Of a stretch of 24,855 bases of DNA, positions 1 to 8,082 are shown one piece after another. The notes beneath the pieces are model-generated. The model had not been told where the DNA came from, ran no database searches, and saw only the letters and a list, made by a program, of their open reading frames with translations. The stretch covers positions 1-24,855 of IMG/VR virus record IMGVR_UViG_3300023278_000924, one strand, 5' to 3'. The number at the start of each line of letters is the position of its first letter. Within the stretch, counting starts at the first letter, position 1. The stretch comes from a virus. The position numbers and the translations under genes were made by a program.

Positions 1-66
1 GTGCTTCTTGAGCTGCCGGTACTTCTCCGCAGGGGTGAGCTTTGCTTTTTCAGGGGCTTTCGCCAT
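1..66 (-). CDS. Partial small hypothetical protein, 3' end cut by window
   Basis: Only the first 22 codons are inside the window, reading MAKAPEKAKLTPAEKYRQLK and continuing off the edge. The ATG at 66 is supported by a strong Shine-Dalgarno (GGAGG, about 9 nt upstream) lying in the 15-nt gap after the endolysin stop. The visible part is lysine- and alanine-rich and probably helical. It is the last visible gene of the lysis block, but the sequence seen is too short to assign a family. Confidence 0.6.
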   Translation of the reverse strand, partial: MAKAPEKAKLTPAEKYRQLKKH

Positions 67-81
67 CACACTTCCCCTCCG

Positions 82-534
82 TCAGGCAATCTCAAAATGG
101 GGGCCGTCAATGAACGGACGCTTGCCTTCGCTGCGGCGCAAGTCCACGTACGAGTTCATCGCGTCTTCCATCGATCCATCCCAGTCGCGGATGTCCGGCA
201 CATGCCACGCGGCACCCCAGCGCAACACGGCACCTGTCTCTGTGGCAGCTTGCTTCATCGCGTCAGCAAGGTCGTCGTACAGGTTCAGTTCCCACGAACC
301 ACGGCTACCAATGAAGGCCATCAGATCGACCGCTTTGCCGTCTAGGTGCTTGGAGCGCATGGTCTTGCTTGCGCCCTTTGCGACCAATGCTCGCTGCTCT
401 TCCATCGTGCGAATACCGCAGATCACACCGAAGTCAGTCTTCGTAAGCAGTATCGCCAGCTTTACAGTTGCGACGAGCTGCTCGTCTACGCCTTGCAGGT
501 TGCTCAAGCTGCGCTCTGAAAGTCTAAAGCTCAT
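82..534 (-). CDS. Endolysin, M15-family (VanY-like) peptidoglycan peptidase
   Basis: This 150-aa protein is likely the endolysin, cutting peptide bonds in host peptidoglycan. The sequence shows the M15 zinc signature: a SKHLDGKAVDL segment (SxHxxGxAxD, with His and Asp as zinc ligands) and a C-terminal GPHFE, which supplies the second His. The upstream CGIRTMEEQ segment (R/SxxEQ) is also typical of phage M15 enzymes. I chose the ATG at 534, giving MSFRLSERSL, because it overlaps the holin stop by 4 nt (ATGA). A longer reading from 606 adds 24 unrelated-looking residues inside the holin gene. There is no signal peptide, so export depends on the holin. The length is usual for single-domain M15 lysins. 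Confidence 0.88.
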   Translation of the reverse strand: MSFRLSERSLSNLQGVDEQLVATVKLAILLTKTDFGVICGIRTMEEQRALVAKGASKTMRSKHLDGKAVDLMAFIGSRGSWELNLYDDLADAMKQAATETGAVLRWGAAWHVPDIRDWDGSMEDAMNSYVDLRRSEGKRPFIDGPHFEIA

Positions 535-1013
535 GTGTTCTTCTCCGGGGTGTTGCTGGCGCCGAAGTAGAAACTGATGACAGCGGACGCGCTGCCACCC
601 AGCCAACCTACGGCGACGTTGATAAGGCCGAGATCGGCGCCGTGGTCGATGAACGTCACCGCCCCGACGTAGCCAAAGAACGCGAGTAGCGTACCGACGG
701 CAAGGACAGTGGGTGTCATATCTTTGACACTAGCGTGGCGGCGGCGCGCACTGTCCCGGTCGGAAGCAGCAATCTTCACCAAGTCCACGTCCAGCTTCTT
801 CATGCTGACCTTGAAGTCGGCCTCAACCTTTTTGATCTCAGCCAGCTGGTCAGGCGAGGCGTTTGTTACCGCGGCCTCTACAGCTTCCAAGGTTGACTCA
901 GGAAGCCCCAGCTTGTCAGCCACCAGCTTGAGCGCCATGCCGCCCAAAGGACCGCCTATCGCGGTTGCGATGGTCGGGGCTACTGCTCCGAGTATTGCTG
1001 TCAGGTTTGTCAT
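531..1013 (-). CDS. Holin, three-transmembrane (Holin_3TMs-like) family
   Basis: This 160-aa inner-membrane protein probably forms the lesion that releases the endolysin and times lysis. Features seen are a hydrophobic Gly/Ala-rich N-terminal stretch (about residues 5-30), a charged middle with the family-typical DRDSARRRHA motif and a following D-x-x-P, and two C-terminal hydrophobic segments (about 100-120 and 128-150). This layout matches the Holin_3TMs family (PF11351), recognised by pattern. The ATG start overlaps the preceding stop by 4 nt, and AAGGA lies about 10 nt upstream. It sits directly before the endolysin with another 4-nt overlap, a classic lysis pair. Confidence 0.85.
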   Translation of the reverse strand: MTNLTAILGAVAPTIATAIGGPLGGMALKLVADKLGLPESTLEAVEAAVTNASPDQLAEIKKVEADFKVSMKKLDVDLVKIAASDRDSARRRHASVKDMTPTVLAVGTLLAFFGYVGAVTFIDHGADLGLINVAVGWLGGSASAVISFYFGASNTPEKNT

Positions 1014-1495
1014 TGTTGCAGATCCTTCAGATACAGGGCAAAAAAGTACAGCAGCCCGCCGCCTATGCCGACAGTAGCGAAAAGCGTCGAGCCAAGAAAC
1101 ACTTTTGCGAAGAACGCTTGCTGCTGCTCAACCGCCGCCTGTCGCTGCTTTCGTAGCTGCCCCTCGGTCCGCAAAATTTCTTCCCATGTCCCTATGCCAT
1201 AGGTCATCGACACCCAAACCTTTAGCTCGTAGCGCTGCGCTTCTATCTGCTTGCGCGCCAACACCGCTTGCGTAGCCATCGCCTCGATGTTGCCGGAGCC
1301 AGTCAGAAGCCGCGTGACAATGCTGGGGTTCTTTGTGGACTTCTCGATCGCCGAGATCTGAGCGGACGCACCCATCCATTTCTGGATGTCACCGTGCATA
1401 GATTCAATATCGCGGCCGACCTCGAACCCGCGCTTGAGCATCGAGAACGCTTTGCTGGCTGCGCCTATGGCAAGGGTTACGGAAGCGGGGTCCAC
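1010..1495 (-). CDS. Conserved marine-phage-type membrane protein, function unknown
   Basis: This 161-aa protein starts with GTG, chosen because GAGGG sits about 6 nt upstream and no in-frame ATG follows closely. It begins MDPASVTLAIGAASKAFSML, followed by a KRGFEVGRDIESMHGDIQKW segment. It then has a long charged helical region rich in Q, R and E (about 85-130) and one C-terminal transmembrane helix near residues 132-153. The MDP...GFEVGRDIESM...I.KWMG pattern is one I recognise from many T7-like marine phages, where it is found near lysis or tail genes without a known role. An N-terminal cytoplasmic coil with a C-terminal anchor could suggest a lysis accessory or a membrane-docked virion factor. 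That is inference only. Confidence 0.75.
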   Translation of the reverse strand: MDPASVTLAIGAASKAFSMLKRGFEVGRDIESMHGDIQKWMGASAQISAIEKSTKNPSIVTRLLTGSGNIEAMATQAVLARKQIEAQRYELKVWVSMTYGIGTWEEILRTEGQLRKQRQAAVEQQQAFFAKVFLGSTLFATVGIGGGLLYFFALYLKDLQQ

Positions 1496-1524
1496 ATTAT
1501 TCCCTCAAGCTTTAATATGGCGGA

Positions 1525-1755
1525 TCATTTGCCGACCCGCGCAATCAGTGACTTTATATCGTCGCGGATTTCACCCAGCATCTTATTGGTTTCCTCGCGC
1601 GACTGCCGGGACAGCTCCATATCTTCACGGCGCTGGTTCCACAACCGCTTGATCTCTTTGCTGTTCTCAACGCTGCGCGATTCCAGCCTAATCAGCCAGA
1701 CAAAAAATGACACCAAGGCCAAGACAATTGGCCAATACGAAAGGACATTTTCCAT
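1525..1755 (-). CDS. Small membrane protein with coiled coil (possible spanin-like or lysis accessory)
   Basis: The 76-aa product has one N-terminal transmembrane helix (about residues 6-22, WPIVLALVSFFVWLI). It is followed by a highly charged region with heptad-like spacing (about 24-72) that should form a coiled coil. The start has AAAGGT about 6 nt upstream. An N-terminal anchor with a long charged helix is the shape of an inner-membrane spanin, but many small phage membrane proteins share it. I found no embedded lipoprotein partner. Its place between the tail chaperone and the holin supports a lysis role. Function is not established from the sequence. Confidence 0.7.
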   Translation of the reverse strand: MENVLSYWPIVLALVSFFVWLIRLESRSVENSKEIKRLWNQRREDMELSRQSREETNKMLGEIRDDIKSLIARVGK

Positions 1756-1764
1756 CGTATACCT

Positions 1765-2082
1765 TTACAATTTTGCGGGCCAATCGGCGTCTGTTAGATA
1801 AGGGAAGCTTACATGGCTCGTGATGTCGCGCAAAGCCTGACGGTAGATTTCCCATTCGAGCGGGATGTTGGTTCCCTTCTCGGTGTGGAAGACGACGACC
1901 CAGTCAGTTTCTGTTAGAAGGCTATCACGGCGCTGCCTTACATTCGCCGATGCCTTTTTGAATCTTTCTGCGCTGTCGTCAATTAGACGATAACTGCCGG
2001 GATAGCGCTGCTGAACAAAACTTTCATCCGCAACAATCCGGTTTATTACGTCGCCCGATTGATTGAGTATTTCGTATTTCAT
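1765..2082 (-). CDS. Tail fibre assembly chaperone (Phage_tail_APC-like)
   Basis: This protein of about 105 aa sits immediately after the tail fibre gene and probably helps fold or attach the fibre. The C-terminal half carries the pattern of the Phage_tail_APC family (PF16778): RRDSLLTETDW, then EWEIYRQALRDIT, and a final DADWPAKL. I prefer the ATG at 2082 (stop/start TGATG with the fibre gene), with GAGGG about 6 nt before it; a GTG one codon earlier (2085) is also possible. The N-terminal half (YEILNQSGDVINRIVAD) is more variable and may contact the cognate fibre. No signal peptide or membrane segment is seen. Confidence 0.8.
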   Translation of the reverse strand: MKYEILNQSGDVINRIVADESFVQQRYPGSYRLIDDSAERFKKASANVRQRRDSLLTETDWVVVFHTEKGTNIPLEWEIYRQALRDITSHVSFPYLTDADWPAKL

Positions 2083-4643
2083 CACAGCCCTCGCCGTTGA
2101 ATTATAACAATTCCCTGCCCGCCAGCGCCGGATTCTGTGGTACCACTGCCAGTATTAGAGGCGCCGCCGCCGCCTCCACCAAGTGTCCCACTTCCCCCTT
2201 TGATACTGTATGCGCCTTCCGATGCGATTGCACCACCGCCGCCCAAAGCTCCCGCATAGGACGCGGCTCTGGTAGTACTTGCTTGCCAAGCGCCGCTGCC
2301 GCCACCAGTTCCTGGATTTGAACCGGACACGCCACCACCGAATACCGCGCTAATTGGGGACAAGCTCCAAATTACATCAGTTGTAGTATCTTGCAGAAAA
2401 AATCCTGCACCTGCAGTATTCCCAGAACTAGGGCCAGCCGATCCTCCGCCCGCAGTTGCTTCGTCGTCGGCGTTATCAGACCCTCCTCCAACACCAGCCC
2501 CACCAGTGGCAGCTGAAGTTGACCCCCCTGTTGCGGTAGCTGTGCCGGATGAATACCCGACGCCATACCAGCCAACTGCACCACCACCTGTCGCGGTGTT
2601 GTTCCCAAAGGTCGCGCCGCTGCCACCGCCAGTAAAATTAAAATCACCGTCAGATGCGGAGCCGCCAGAAGCGCCCGATTGGTTTGTCGTGCCTGCTGTG
2701 CCGCCATCGCCGCCATTTGCAGTGAGGGTTGTAATACCGCTGCCGCTAAAGCTGGATGCTCCCCCATCATCTCCGTTTGTTGAAGTATTTGAAGTTGTGA
2801 CAACTACCTCATTTCCACCCGCCCCGACCGTAACCGTGTAAGTTTCAGATGAGCTAAGGGTCAGTTTTTTAAGGGTAAATCCGCCAGCTCCGCCACCCGT
2901 CGCCGTTCCGTCCCCCGATCCCCGATGAGCCGCGCCGCTGCCGCCACCACCTATAACATAGACAACATATTCGCCAGTCACGGGGGGTGTGAATGAGCCA
3001 CTTGTTTCAAAAGCACGGACACTAAGTGTAGGAAATGGGTCAGAAGGCTCAGGGGCGTCATCAAATACTAGAGAGCCAGCTCCATCCGTAGTCACGATTT
3101 GTCCGGCGGTGCCGTCGGTTGTAGGAAGGGTGAACGTACCCGTAAAGCTTTGCAGGTTTGAGTCATAGGCCAAGACATCTACGCCGATTTCAACGCCCAA
3201 GTTTTCGCGTGATACAGCTGCATCCGCCACATCCGACAGATTGTTAGACGCCGATAGAAAACCAGACCCCGGCGTAACGCCAGTTTCCCATGCCGAGCCG
3301 TTATAGACCTTCAGCAGATTTGACGTGGTGTTGTAGAACAAGTCACCTTCGTCAAGGCTGGTTGCCGGGTCGTCAGTGCCGACGCGATATATTTCGGCAA
3401 ACGACGTGACGCCTGCGACATTTGCAGCCACCGTCGTCACGTCAGCGCTGATCCCAGCAACCGTGTTCACGTTCGCAATGTCGGTCGCCACGGTCGAGAT
3501 GTTTGCCGAGCTGTCGGCGACAGTCACAACATCCGCGCTGATACCAGCCACGGTCGTGACGTTGGCCGAGATGCCAGACACCGTGTTGATGTTCGTTTGA
3601 TCTGTGCTGGTCGGCGTCGTGCGCAGCCAGGCGGTGGTGCCGAGGTCGTAGACCTTCAGCACATTGTTAGCTGTGTCAAAGTAAAGCGCGCCGTCGATCA
3701 GCGCGTCACCGTCGTTATCCAGCGTCGGGTCTGTTGCCTTGGCGCCGAGATAACGATCATCGAAGTTGTCGTAGACCAGCTCTGCTGCCGCCTGCGCAGC
3801 TTCGGCTGCAGTCTGCGCGGTTTCTGCATTCGTCTCTGCTGTTTCGGCGTTTGTCTCCGCCGTCTCAGCCGCAGCCTGTGCGGCTTCAGCCGCAGCTTGC
3901 GCAGCCTCTGCCGCCGTTTGCGCAGTCTCAGCATCGGTAGCAGAAGATGCAGCTGCTGAAGCCGAGGTCGTCGCAGACGCTGCATCCACGATCAACGCCC
4001 ACTTGGCTACGTCCGTGTTCGAGCTGATCGGCTGCGCTCCGCTCGACGTGTGCGCCGTCAGACAGATGTAGATGTTGTTGTTCGACGTATCCTTGACGAT
4101 GTCGCGCCCTGCAAACGCCGTCGATGTTGCCCAGTTTCCGCGATATGTTCCAAGCTCCTGTGCAATTGAAAGATCGCCTGCGCTGTCAAACGCGAACACC
4201 TTGTTCGCACGGTCGGCTGCCAGGATCGTAAACTCTGAGCCGGTGATTGTGTTGGTGCGCGATGCCTTAATTGTGCGGCCCAGGGTTTCTTCGTGCTGCT
4301 GCACTATGAAAGTCAGCTTGTCCAAAGCACCTTCCAGGCTGTCAGCCGGGAACGGGTCATTCGGCACGATATCCAGCTCCTGGATCAGACCCTGCTCACG
4401 CAAGACCACCAGCGTCTCGCCAGACGCCGGAGCTGTCAACATGGTGACGTTGCCGCCACCTGCGTCGCCAACGCCGCTGACCGTGTAATCCGACACGATC
4501 GTTTTAACTGTTTCGGTTCCGTTTGCCGCGCGCAAGATAACCGTCAGATCGTCCTCGTCGAAGATCTTGTAGGTGTACGGGAAGACGGTCGTCGAACCGT
4601 TTCCTGCGTAGCTTACGCGGTTTACGCTGCTGCTGACTGTCAT
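2082..4643 (-). CDS. Tail fibre with T7 gp17-type N-terminus and glycine-rich tip
   Basis: This 853-aa protein is probably the receptor-binding fibre. Residues 1-130 match the T7 tail-fibre N-terminal domain that docks to the tail (NRVSYAGNGSTTVFPYTYKI, then a DSLEGALDKLT helix). Residues about 165-218 resemble small carbohydrate-binding modules seen in tail proteins. Residues 222-290 are an Ala/Glu/Thr coiled coil built from AAEAAQ and AETAETN repeats. A short block (LYFDTANNVLKVY at about 320; LFYNTTSNLLKVY at about 435) is duplicated around TVAGISADVTTV repeats. A VSRENLGVEIGVDVLAYDSN segment (about 477-496) is common in fibres. From about 562 to the end the sequence is dominated by Gly-rich runs, likely a polyglycine-type tip. 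It overlaps the preceding gene by 4 nt. Confidence 0.92.
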   Translation of the reverse strand: MTVSSSVNRVSYAGNGSTTVFPYTYKIFDEDDLTVILRAANGTETVKTIVSDYTVSGVGDAGGGNVTMLTAPASGETLVVLREQGLIQELDIVPNDPFPADSLEGALDKLTFIVQQHEETLGRTIKASRTNTITGSEFTILAADRANKVFAFDSAGDLSIAQELGTYRGNWATSTAFAGRDIVKDTSNNNIYICLTAHTSSGAQPISSNTDVAKWALIVDAASATTSASAAASSATDAETAQTAAEAAQAAAEAAQAAAETAETNAETAETNAETAQTAAEAAQAAAELVYDNFDDRYLGAKATDPTLDNDGDALIDGALYFDTANNVLKVYDLGTTAWLRTTPTSTDQTNINTVSGISANVTTVAGISADVVTVADSSANISTVATDIANVNTVAGISADVTTVAANVAGVTSFAEIYRVGTDDPATSLDEGDLFYNTTSNLLKVYNGSAWETGVTPGSGFLSASNNLSDVADAAVSRENLGVEIGVDVLAYDSNLQSFTGTFTLPTTDGTAGQIVTTDGAGSLVFDDAPEPSDPFPTLSVRAFETSGSFTPPVTGEYVVYVIGGGGSGAAHRGSGDGTATGGGAGGFTLKKLTLSSSETYTVTVGAGGNEVVVTTSNTSTNGDDGGASSFSGSGITTLTANGGDGGTAGTTNQSGASGGSASDGDFNFTGGGSGATFGNNTATGGGAVGWYGVGYSSGTATATGGSTSAATGGAGVGGGSDNADDEATAGGGSAGPSSGNTAGAGFFLQDTTTDVIWSLSPISAVFGGGVSGSNPGTGGGSGAWQASTTRAASYAGALGGGGAIASEGAYSIKGGSGTLGGGGGGASNTGSGTTESGAGGQGIVIIQRRGL

Positions 4644-7600
4644 CTTACGCCCTGTTTTTGAAGCCGCTGCCGATCTTGGTACGCAGTGGCAAGGTTACCA
4701 TACTCCGGCATTTGTAGCAAAACTTGAAATGCACGCTTGTAGTACGCATCTTCGATGCGACGCAAAATCAGCGCCTTGTCTCGGTCTGGCATGCGAATGT
4801 ACGTCGGTCTAGAAATTTCACGAAGCAATGCGCTCTGGAAATCCATGTTGTTGTATTCCCGCAGCGTGACCTCGTTCTTAGCTAAATTAGTGAGATCCGA
4901 CTGGGCGCCGGCGGCAAGCTTCATGCCGTCCATGCTTTCTCGGTTGCGCAGCGGCCAGCCGCCGGCTTGCGCGGCAACTCGCATCAGTTCTTCCTGCAGC
5001 GGTGTCAGCTCTTTGCCAGGCACGATGCGGATGCCGCTGGTCGAGTTCCAGATTGCCAAGCCTGGGCGGTTGCTGATGCTGATGTCTTCTGCGCCGATCA
5101 CGTTGCCCAGCGTGTCGTACACTAAAGCATTCACATCCCGCTCATCGCGGAACATGCTGTCTTGGGCCATGTAAGCATCAATCGCTTCGTACAATTGCTT
5201 GGCAGTGGCGTCCCAATCGCCGCGCGGCATGCCGACCATCCGGAAATTTGTTTCCCCATTTGGTAACAAAAACGTGCTGTTGCCGGATGCTGCGCCCGCC
5301 TGCACCTCTTCCATCGTGTAGTATTCCAGATCGTCGCGCGGCGTAACGCGGGTCGGGTCTAGGATGCGGGCAACAGATCGCTGCAGCGAACTGATCGGGC
5401 TGGGTACGAGAGGGCCGAGCGGTGTGGCGGCCTGGGCAGGCCCGCGCAGCAGCTGCTCGACTGAACCGTCAAGGGCCGCAACAACATCGCTCATGCCCTG
5501 CAGCATCGGCAGCTCTTTGTAGTAATCAACCGTGGCCAACAGCGCGGCAGACGCCATGTTATTGCGCTGCTCTGGGTCGCGCGTCATGGTCATGCGTTGC
5601 TGCACATCAGCCGTGATGCCGATCACCGAAGTGACCGGGCCATAGCCTGCGTAGCTGACGTAGGTCAGCGGGCCATTGGGGCGACCGTAAATGTCGTACA
5701 GCGGCAGCTGATCCCCGTCTGCGTCAGTTGGAAAGCCGTCACCGCGAAACACCATACTGTACGGCTGCCAGCCAGGCGGCAGCGCATCGCGCAGCTTGGC
5801 GTCAGACGGCATGCCGCCCGTGATCTGTCCGTTGCTTGCGTACTCTGCAACAACAACCATTGTGGAGGCGCCGACAGTCAGGCGGCCCATCGCCAGCTGC
5901 TGCGCCCGTGGCCCGTTTTGGCCTGCCATGTCTGCCCAAGCTCCAGGGTTGATGCCCATAAACTCTGTCGTGCGCAAAACGTCATTGGTCGGCGCAGTGG
6001 CGAACGGCAAAATAAACCGACCGAGTGCCGTCTGTTGCAGCGCGCTCGCAGCCTTGCCGAACGCGCCCAGGTCGCTGGTCAGCGTGTTGTAACGAGCCGT
6101 TAAGTCCATATCCTCACGCGCAGCGCGCGGATCAAGCAAGACCATGCCTGCGTTGTTGATAGCCTCTTCGTTGGTCAAGCCTTGGCGCAAAGACATTTGA
6201 TATCGCCGGTTGGCCGCTGTGTACAGCTCGCCGCGCATTGATATCGTTTTGAAAAACTCGTCACCAGCCAGCAGCAAACGGAATGGAATGCGCGCGCGAT
6301 AGCCGAACTCGTTGATGGCGCGGCCGAATATGTCACCCCGGTTTGAGCTGATGCCCGGATCAAAGGTTTCAACATCCAGCTTTGTTGACATGCTGGATGG
6401 GCTTTCCGTGCGGAACGCAACAGATGCTGCGCGCATGGCGTCCTTAAAGCTGTCCGACCATCCTTTCATGCGCAGGAAAGCGTCTTGCATGTAGACCTGG
6501 TCTTCTGTCAGGTAACGCGGGCTTACGCGGCCAACCGTGCCGCGTATTGCAGCGCCGTAAGCACCAGCCATCATTTCAGCTGGGATTTGGTACAACATAA
6601 ACGAGGCATTGCCGAGTATGTTTTTCATCTGCGTAGCCGGGTTCGACAGTAGGCCGGTCAGGTAGGCCTCATGCACAGCACCTTTTGTTGACGCATACCA
6701 ACCGCGCTGAGACATTTTGTTAATCGCTGCCAAGCGCTCGTTTTCTGGAAGGTTGCTGGCGGCTAGCAAACGATCGGCTAAAGCCGTCGTGCTTTGCTCC
6801 AAGCCGCCTTCGTTAATTAAGCGCTGCGCTTCGGCGTTTAAGGCCGTCGCGTCCATTTCGCCAGACACCGGAATGCGAAACGATTGCAGCGCGCGGGCTG
6901 CTTCGGTTTGTGCGCCCTTGAGCTGCAACTGGATGCCGCTGTGGATGGCAAGCTGCCGGCGGAAGGCCAGCCGATCGGCTGCGGTCGCCTGGCCGCCTTT
7001 AATCATCTCTGCCAGATCTGTGAGCCGCGTGGCAGAGCGAACGAGCAGCTCGCGGCCCGCAACCATCTGCTCGGCGTTTAGAGATCCGTCGCCGATCTTT
7101 CGCGACAGCAGGATGCGCGTCATGCCGATTTCATCGGCGGCCAACCGAGCGGCTTCCTGTGTCGTGACCTCGTTGGTGCGGATGCCGCGTGTCACTGCTG
7201 CCTGCGGAGCGGCCAGCACCTCGCCGACAGCTGTGATCGTGGCCTTTACATCATCTGGCGTGCTGAGATAATCAAAGTTGAAATCGCCGCCGTCGGCCAG
7301 GCTCTTGATGTTCAAATCCTGCGCGCTGAGCTGCGCGAGAACTTCATCGGTGATGTCTTCCGGCGCCACGCCGCTCTGAGGCCCAAAGCCACGATTCTCT
7401 GCCGTCAGCGCGCGCTGAGCGCCAGTGCGCAGATCTTCGGCCTGCCGGATGGCTTCAGCTGACTGCGCGTCCAGCGCCTCGCTCGCTGACAACAGCACGT
7501 CATTGGGCGCGTTTGGCCCAACCTGCCCACCGGCAAGCTCTGCAGGCGTAGGCGCCCGGTACCGCAGGTCTTGAAATCTCTGCAAGCCTTCGTCGGACAA

Positions 7601-7888
7601 AACATCTGGAGCGGCTTCAGCGGCAGCGCCGCGCAGCGACAGAGCGCCAGGGTCTTCGACGATCCCAGTCTCCTGCGGGGTCGGAGGGCGCACAGGCTGG
7701 CCGCTGGGGCGGCTATCCTGCACGCTTCTAGACAACCTACTCAGCAGCTCGCGCATGCCTTCAGCGGCTGGCCCAGCGACCCGGACAGCCTGCTCTGGTC
7801 CTTGAGCAAACTCAGTCGGCGCGCCTTGGGCCGCCAAGGCTGCGCGCTGGGTCTGTTCATCCGCAAGTGCTGTCGGATCGATTGCCAT
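4640..7888 (-). CDS. Giant internal virion / ejection protein (T7 gp16-position)
   Basis: This 1082-aa protein occupies the position of the T7 gp16 ejection protein, between the gp14/gp15-like proteins and the tail fibre. The first 200 residues are Ala/Pro/Gln-rich and low in complexity. The core begins near GWYASTKGAVHEAYLTGLLS and NPATQMKNILGN (about 397-427). It continues with amphipathic and hydrophobic helices and a DEFFKTISMRGELY segment, a pattern I associate with large polyvalent-protein-associated domains in marine podoviruses. No transglycosylase motif is evident, so ejection-channel or DNA-delivery roles are inferred from position and size. AAAGGG lies about 8 nt before the ATG, just after the preceding stop. 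Base composition matches its neighbours. Confidence 0.82.
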   Translation of the reverse strand: MAIDPTALADEQTQRAALAAQGAPTEFAQGPEQAVRVAGPAAEGMRELLSRLSRSVQDSRPSGQPVRPPTPQETGIVEDPGALSLRGAAAEAAPDVLSDEGLQRFQDLRYRAPTPAELAGGQVGPNAPNDVLLSASEALDAQSAEAIRQAEDLRTGAQRALTAENRGFGPQSGVAPEDITDEVLAQLSAQDLNIKSLADGGDFNFDYLSTPDDVKATITAVGEVLAAPQAAVTRGIRTNEVTTQEAARLAADEIGMTRILLSRKIGDGSLNAEQMVAGRELLVRSATRLTDLAEMIKGGQATAADRLAFRRQLAIHSGIQLQLKGAQTEAARALQSFRIPVSGEMDATALNAEAQRLINEGGLEQSTTALADRLLAASNLPENERLAAINKMSQRGWYASTKGAVHEAYLTGLLSNPATQMKNILGNASFMLYQIPAEMMAGAYGAAIRGTVGRVSPRYLTEDQVYMQDAFLRMKGWSDSFKDAMRAASVAFRTESPSSMSTKLDVETFDPGISSNRGDIFGRAINEFGYRARIPFRLLLAGDEFFKTISMRGELYTAANRRYQMSLRQGLTNEEAINNAGMVLLDPRAAREDMDLTARYNTLTSDLGAFGKAASALQQTALGRFILPFATAPTNDVLRTTEFMGINPGAWADMAGQNGPRAQQLAMGRLTVGASTMVVVAEYASNGQITGGMPSDAKLRDALPPGWQPYSMVFRGDGFPTDADGDQLPLYDIYGRPNGPLTYVSYAGYGPVTSVIGITADVQQRMTMTRDPEQRNNMASAALLATVDYYKELPMLQGMSDVVAALDGSVEQLLRGPAQAATPLGPLVPSPISSLQRSVARILDPTRVTPRDDLEYYTMEEVQAGAASGNSTFLLPNGETNFRMVGMPRGDWDATAKQLYEAIDAYMAQDSMFRDERDVNALVYDTLGNVIGAEDISISNRPGLAIWNSTSGIRIVPGKELTPLQEELMRVAAQAGGWPLRNRESMDGMKLAAGAQSDLTNLAKNEVTLREYNNMDFQSALLREISRPTYIRMPDRDKALILRRIEDAYYKRAFQVLLQMPEYGNLATAYQDRQRLQKQGVR

Positions 7889-7890
7889 GC

Positions 7891-8082
7891 TTACTGCCCT
7901 TTGCGGAATTGCTTGGGCAGGGCTTCTTCAAGCTCTGCCCCGAAAATCTCAGGCTCTTCGCCAAAATATGCAAGTTCAACATACTGCTCACGAGTCATGG
8001 GCAGATTGAACTTTTTCATTAGCGCAATGACGCCGTCGTCACTGCTGCCAGGTTGGGGGGTTGATGCCACCGGCTGCTTCAT
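7891..8082 (-). CDS. Small acidic protein between the two giant virion genes
   Basis: This 63-aa product contains LPMTREQYVELAYFGEEPE, then GAELEEALPKQF. The start is well supported by GGAGG 7 nt before the ATG, although the gene overlaps the end of the 888-aa gene by 44 nt in another frame. I recall short proteins with the same T-R-(E/D)-x-Y-x-x-x-A-Y and ExxLP motifs beside internal virion genes in other marine phages, but no function is known to me. It may be a minor virion component or an assembly partner of a neighbour. Confidence 0.78.
   Translation of the reverse strand: MKQPVASTPQPGSSDDGVIALMKKFNLPMTREQYVELAYFGEEPEIFGAELEEALPKQFRKGQ

Noticed and set aside
535-606. 24-residue N-terminal extension of the endolysin
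   Set aside because: It lies entirely inside the holin gene and does not resemble M15 lysins; the ATG at 534 gives a standard 4-nt overlap.
3770-3960. Repetitive DNA as a mobile element or CRISPR
   Set aside because: The repetition is explained by codons of the Ala/Glu-rich coiled coil of the tail fibre.
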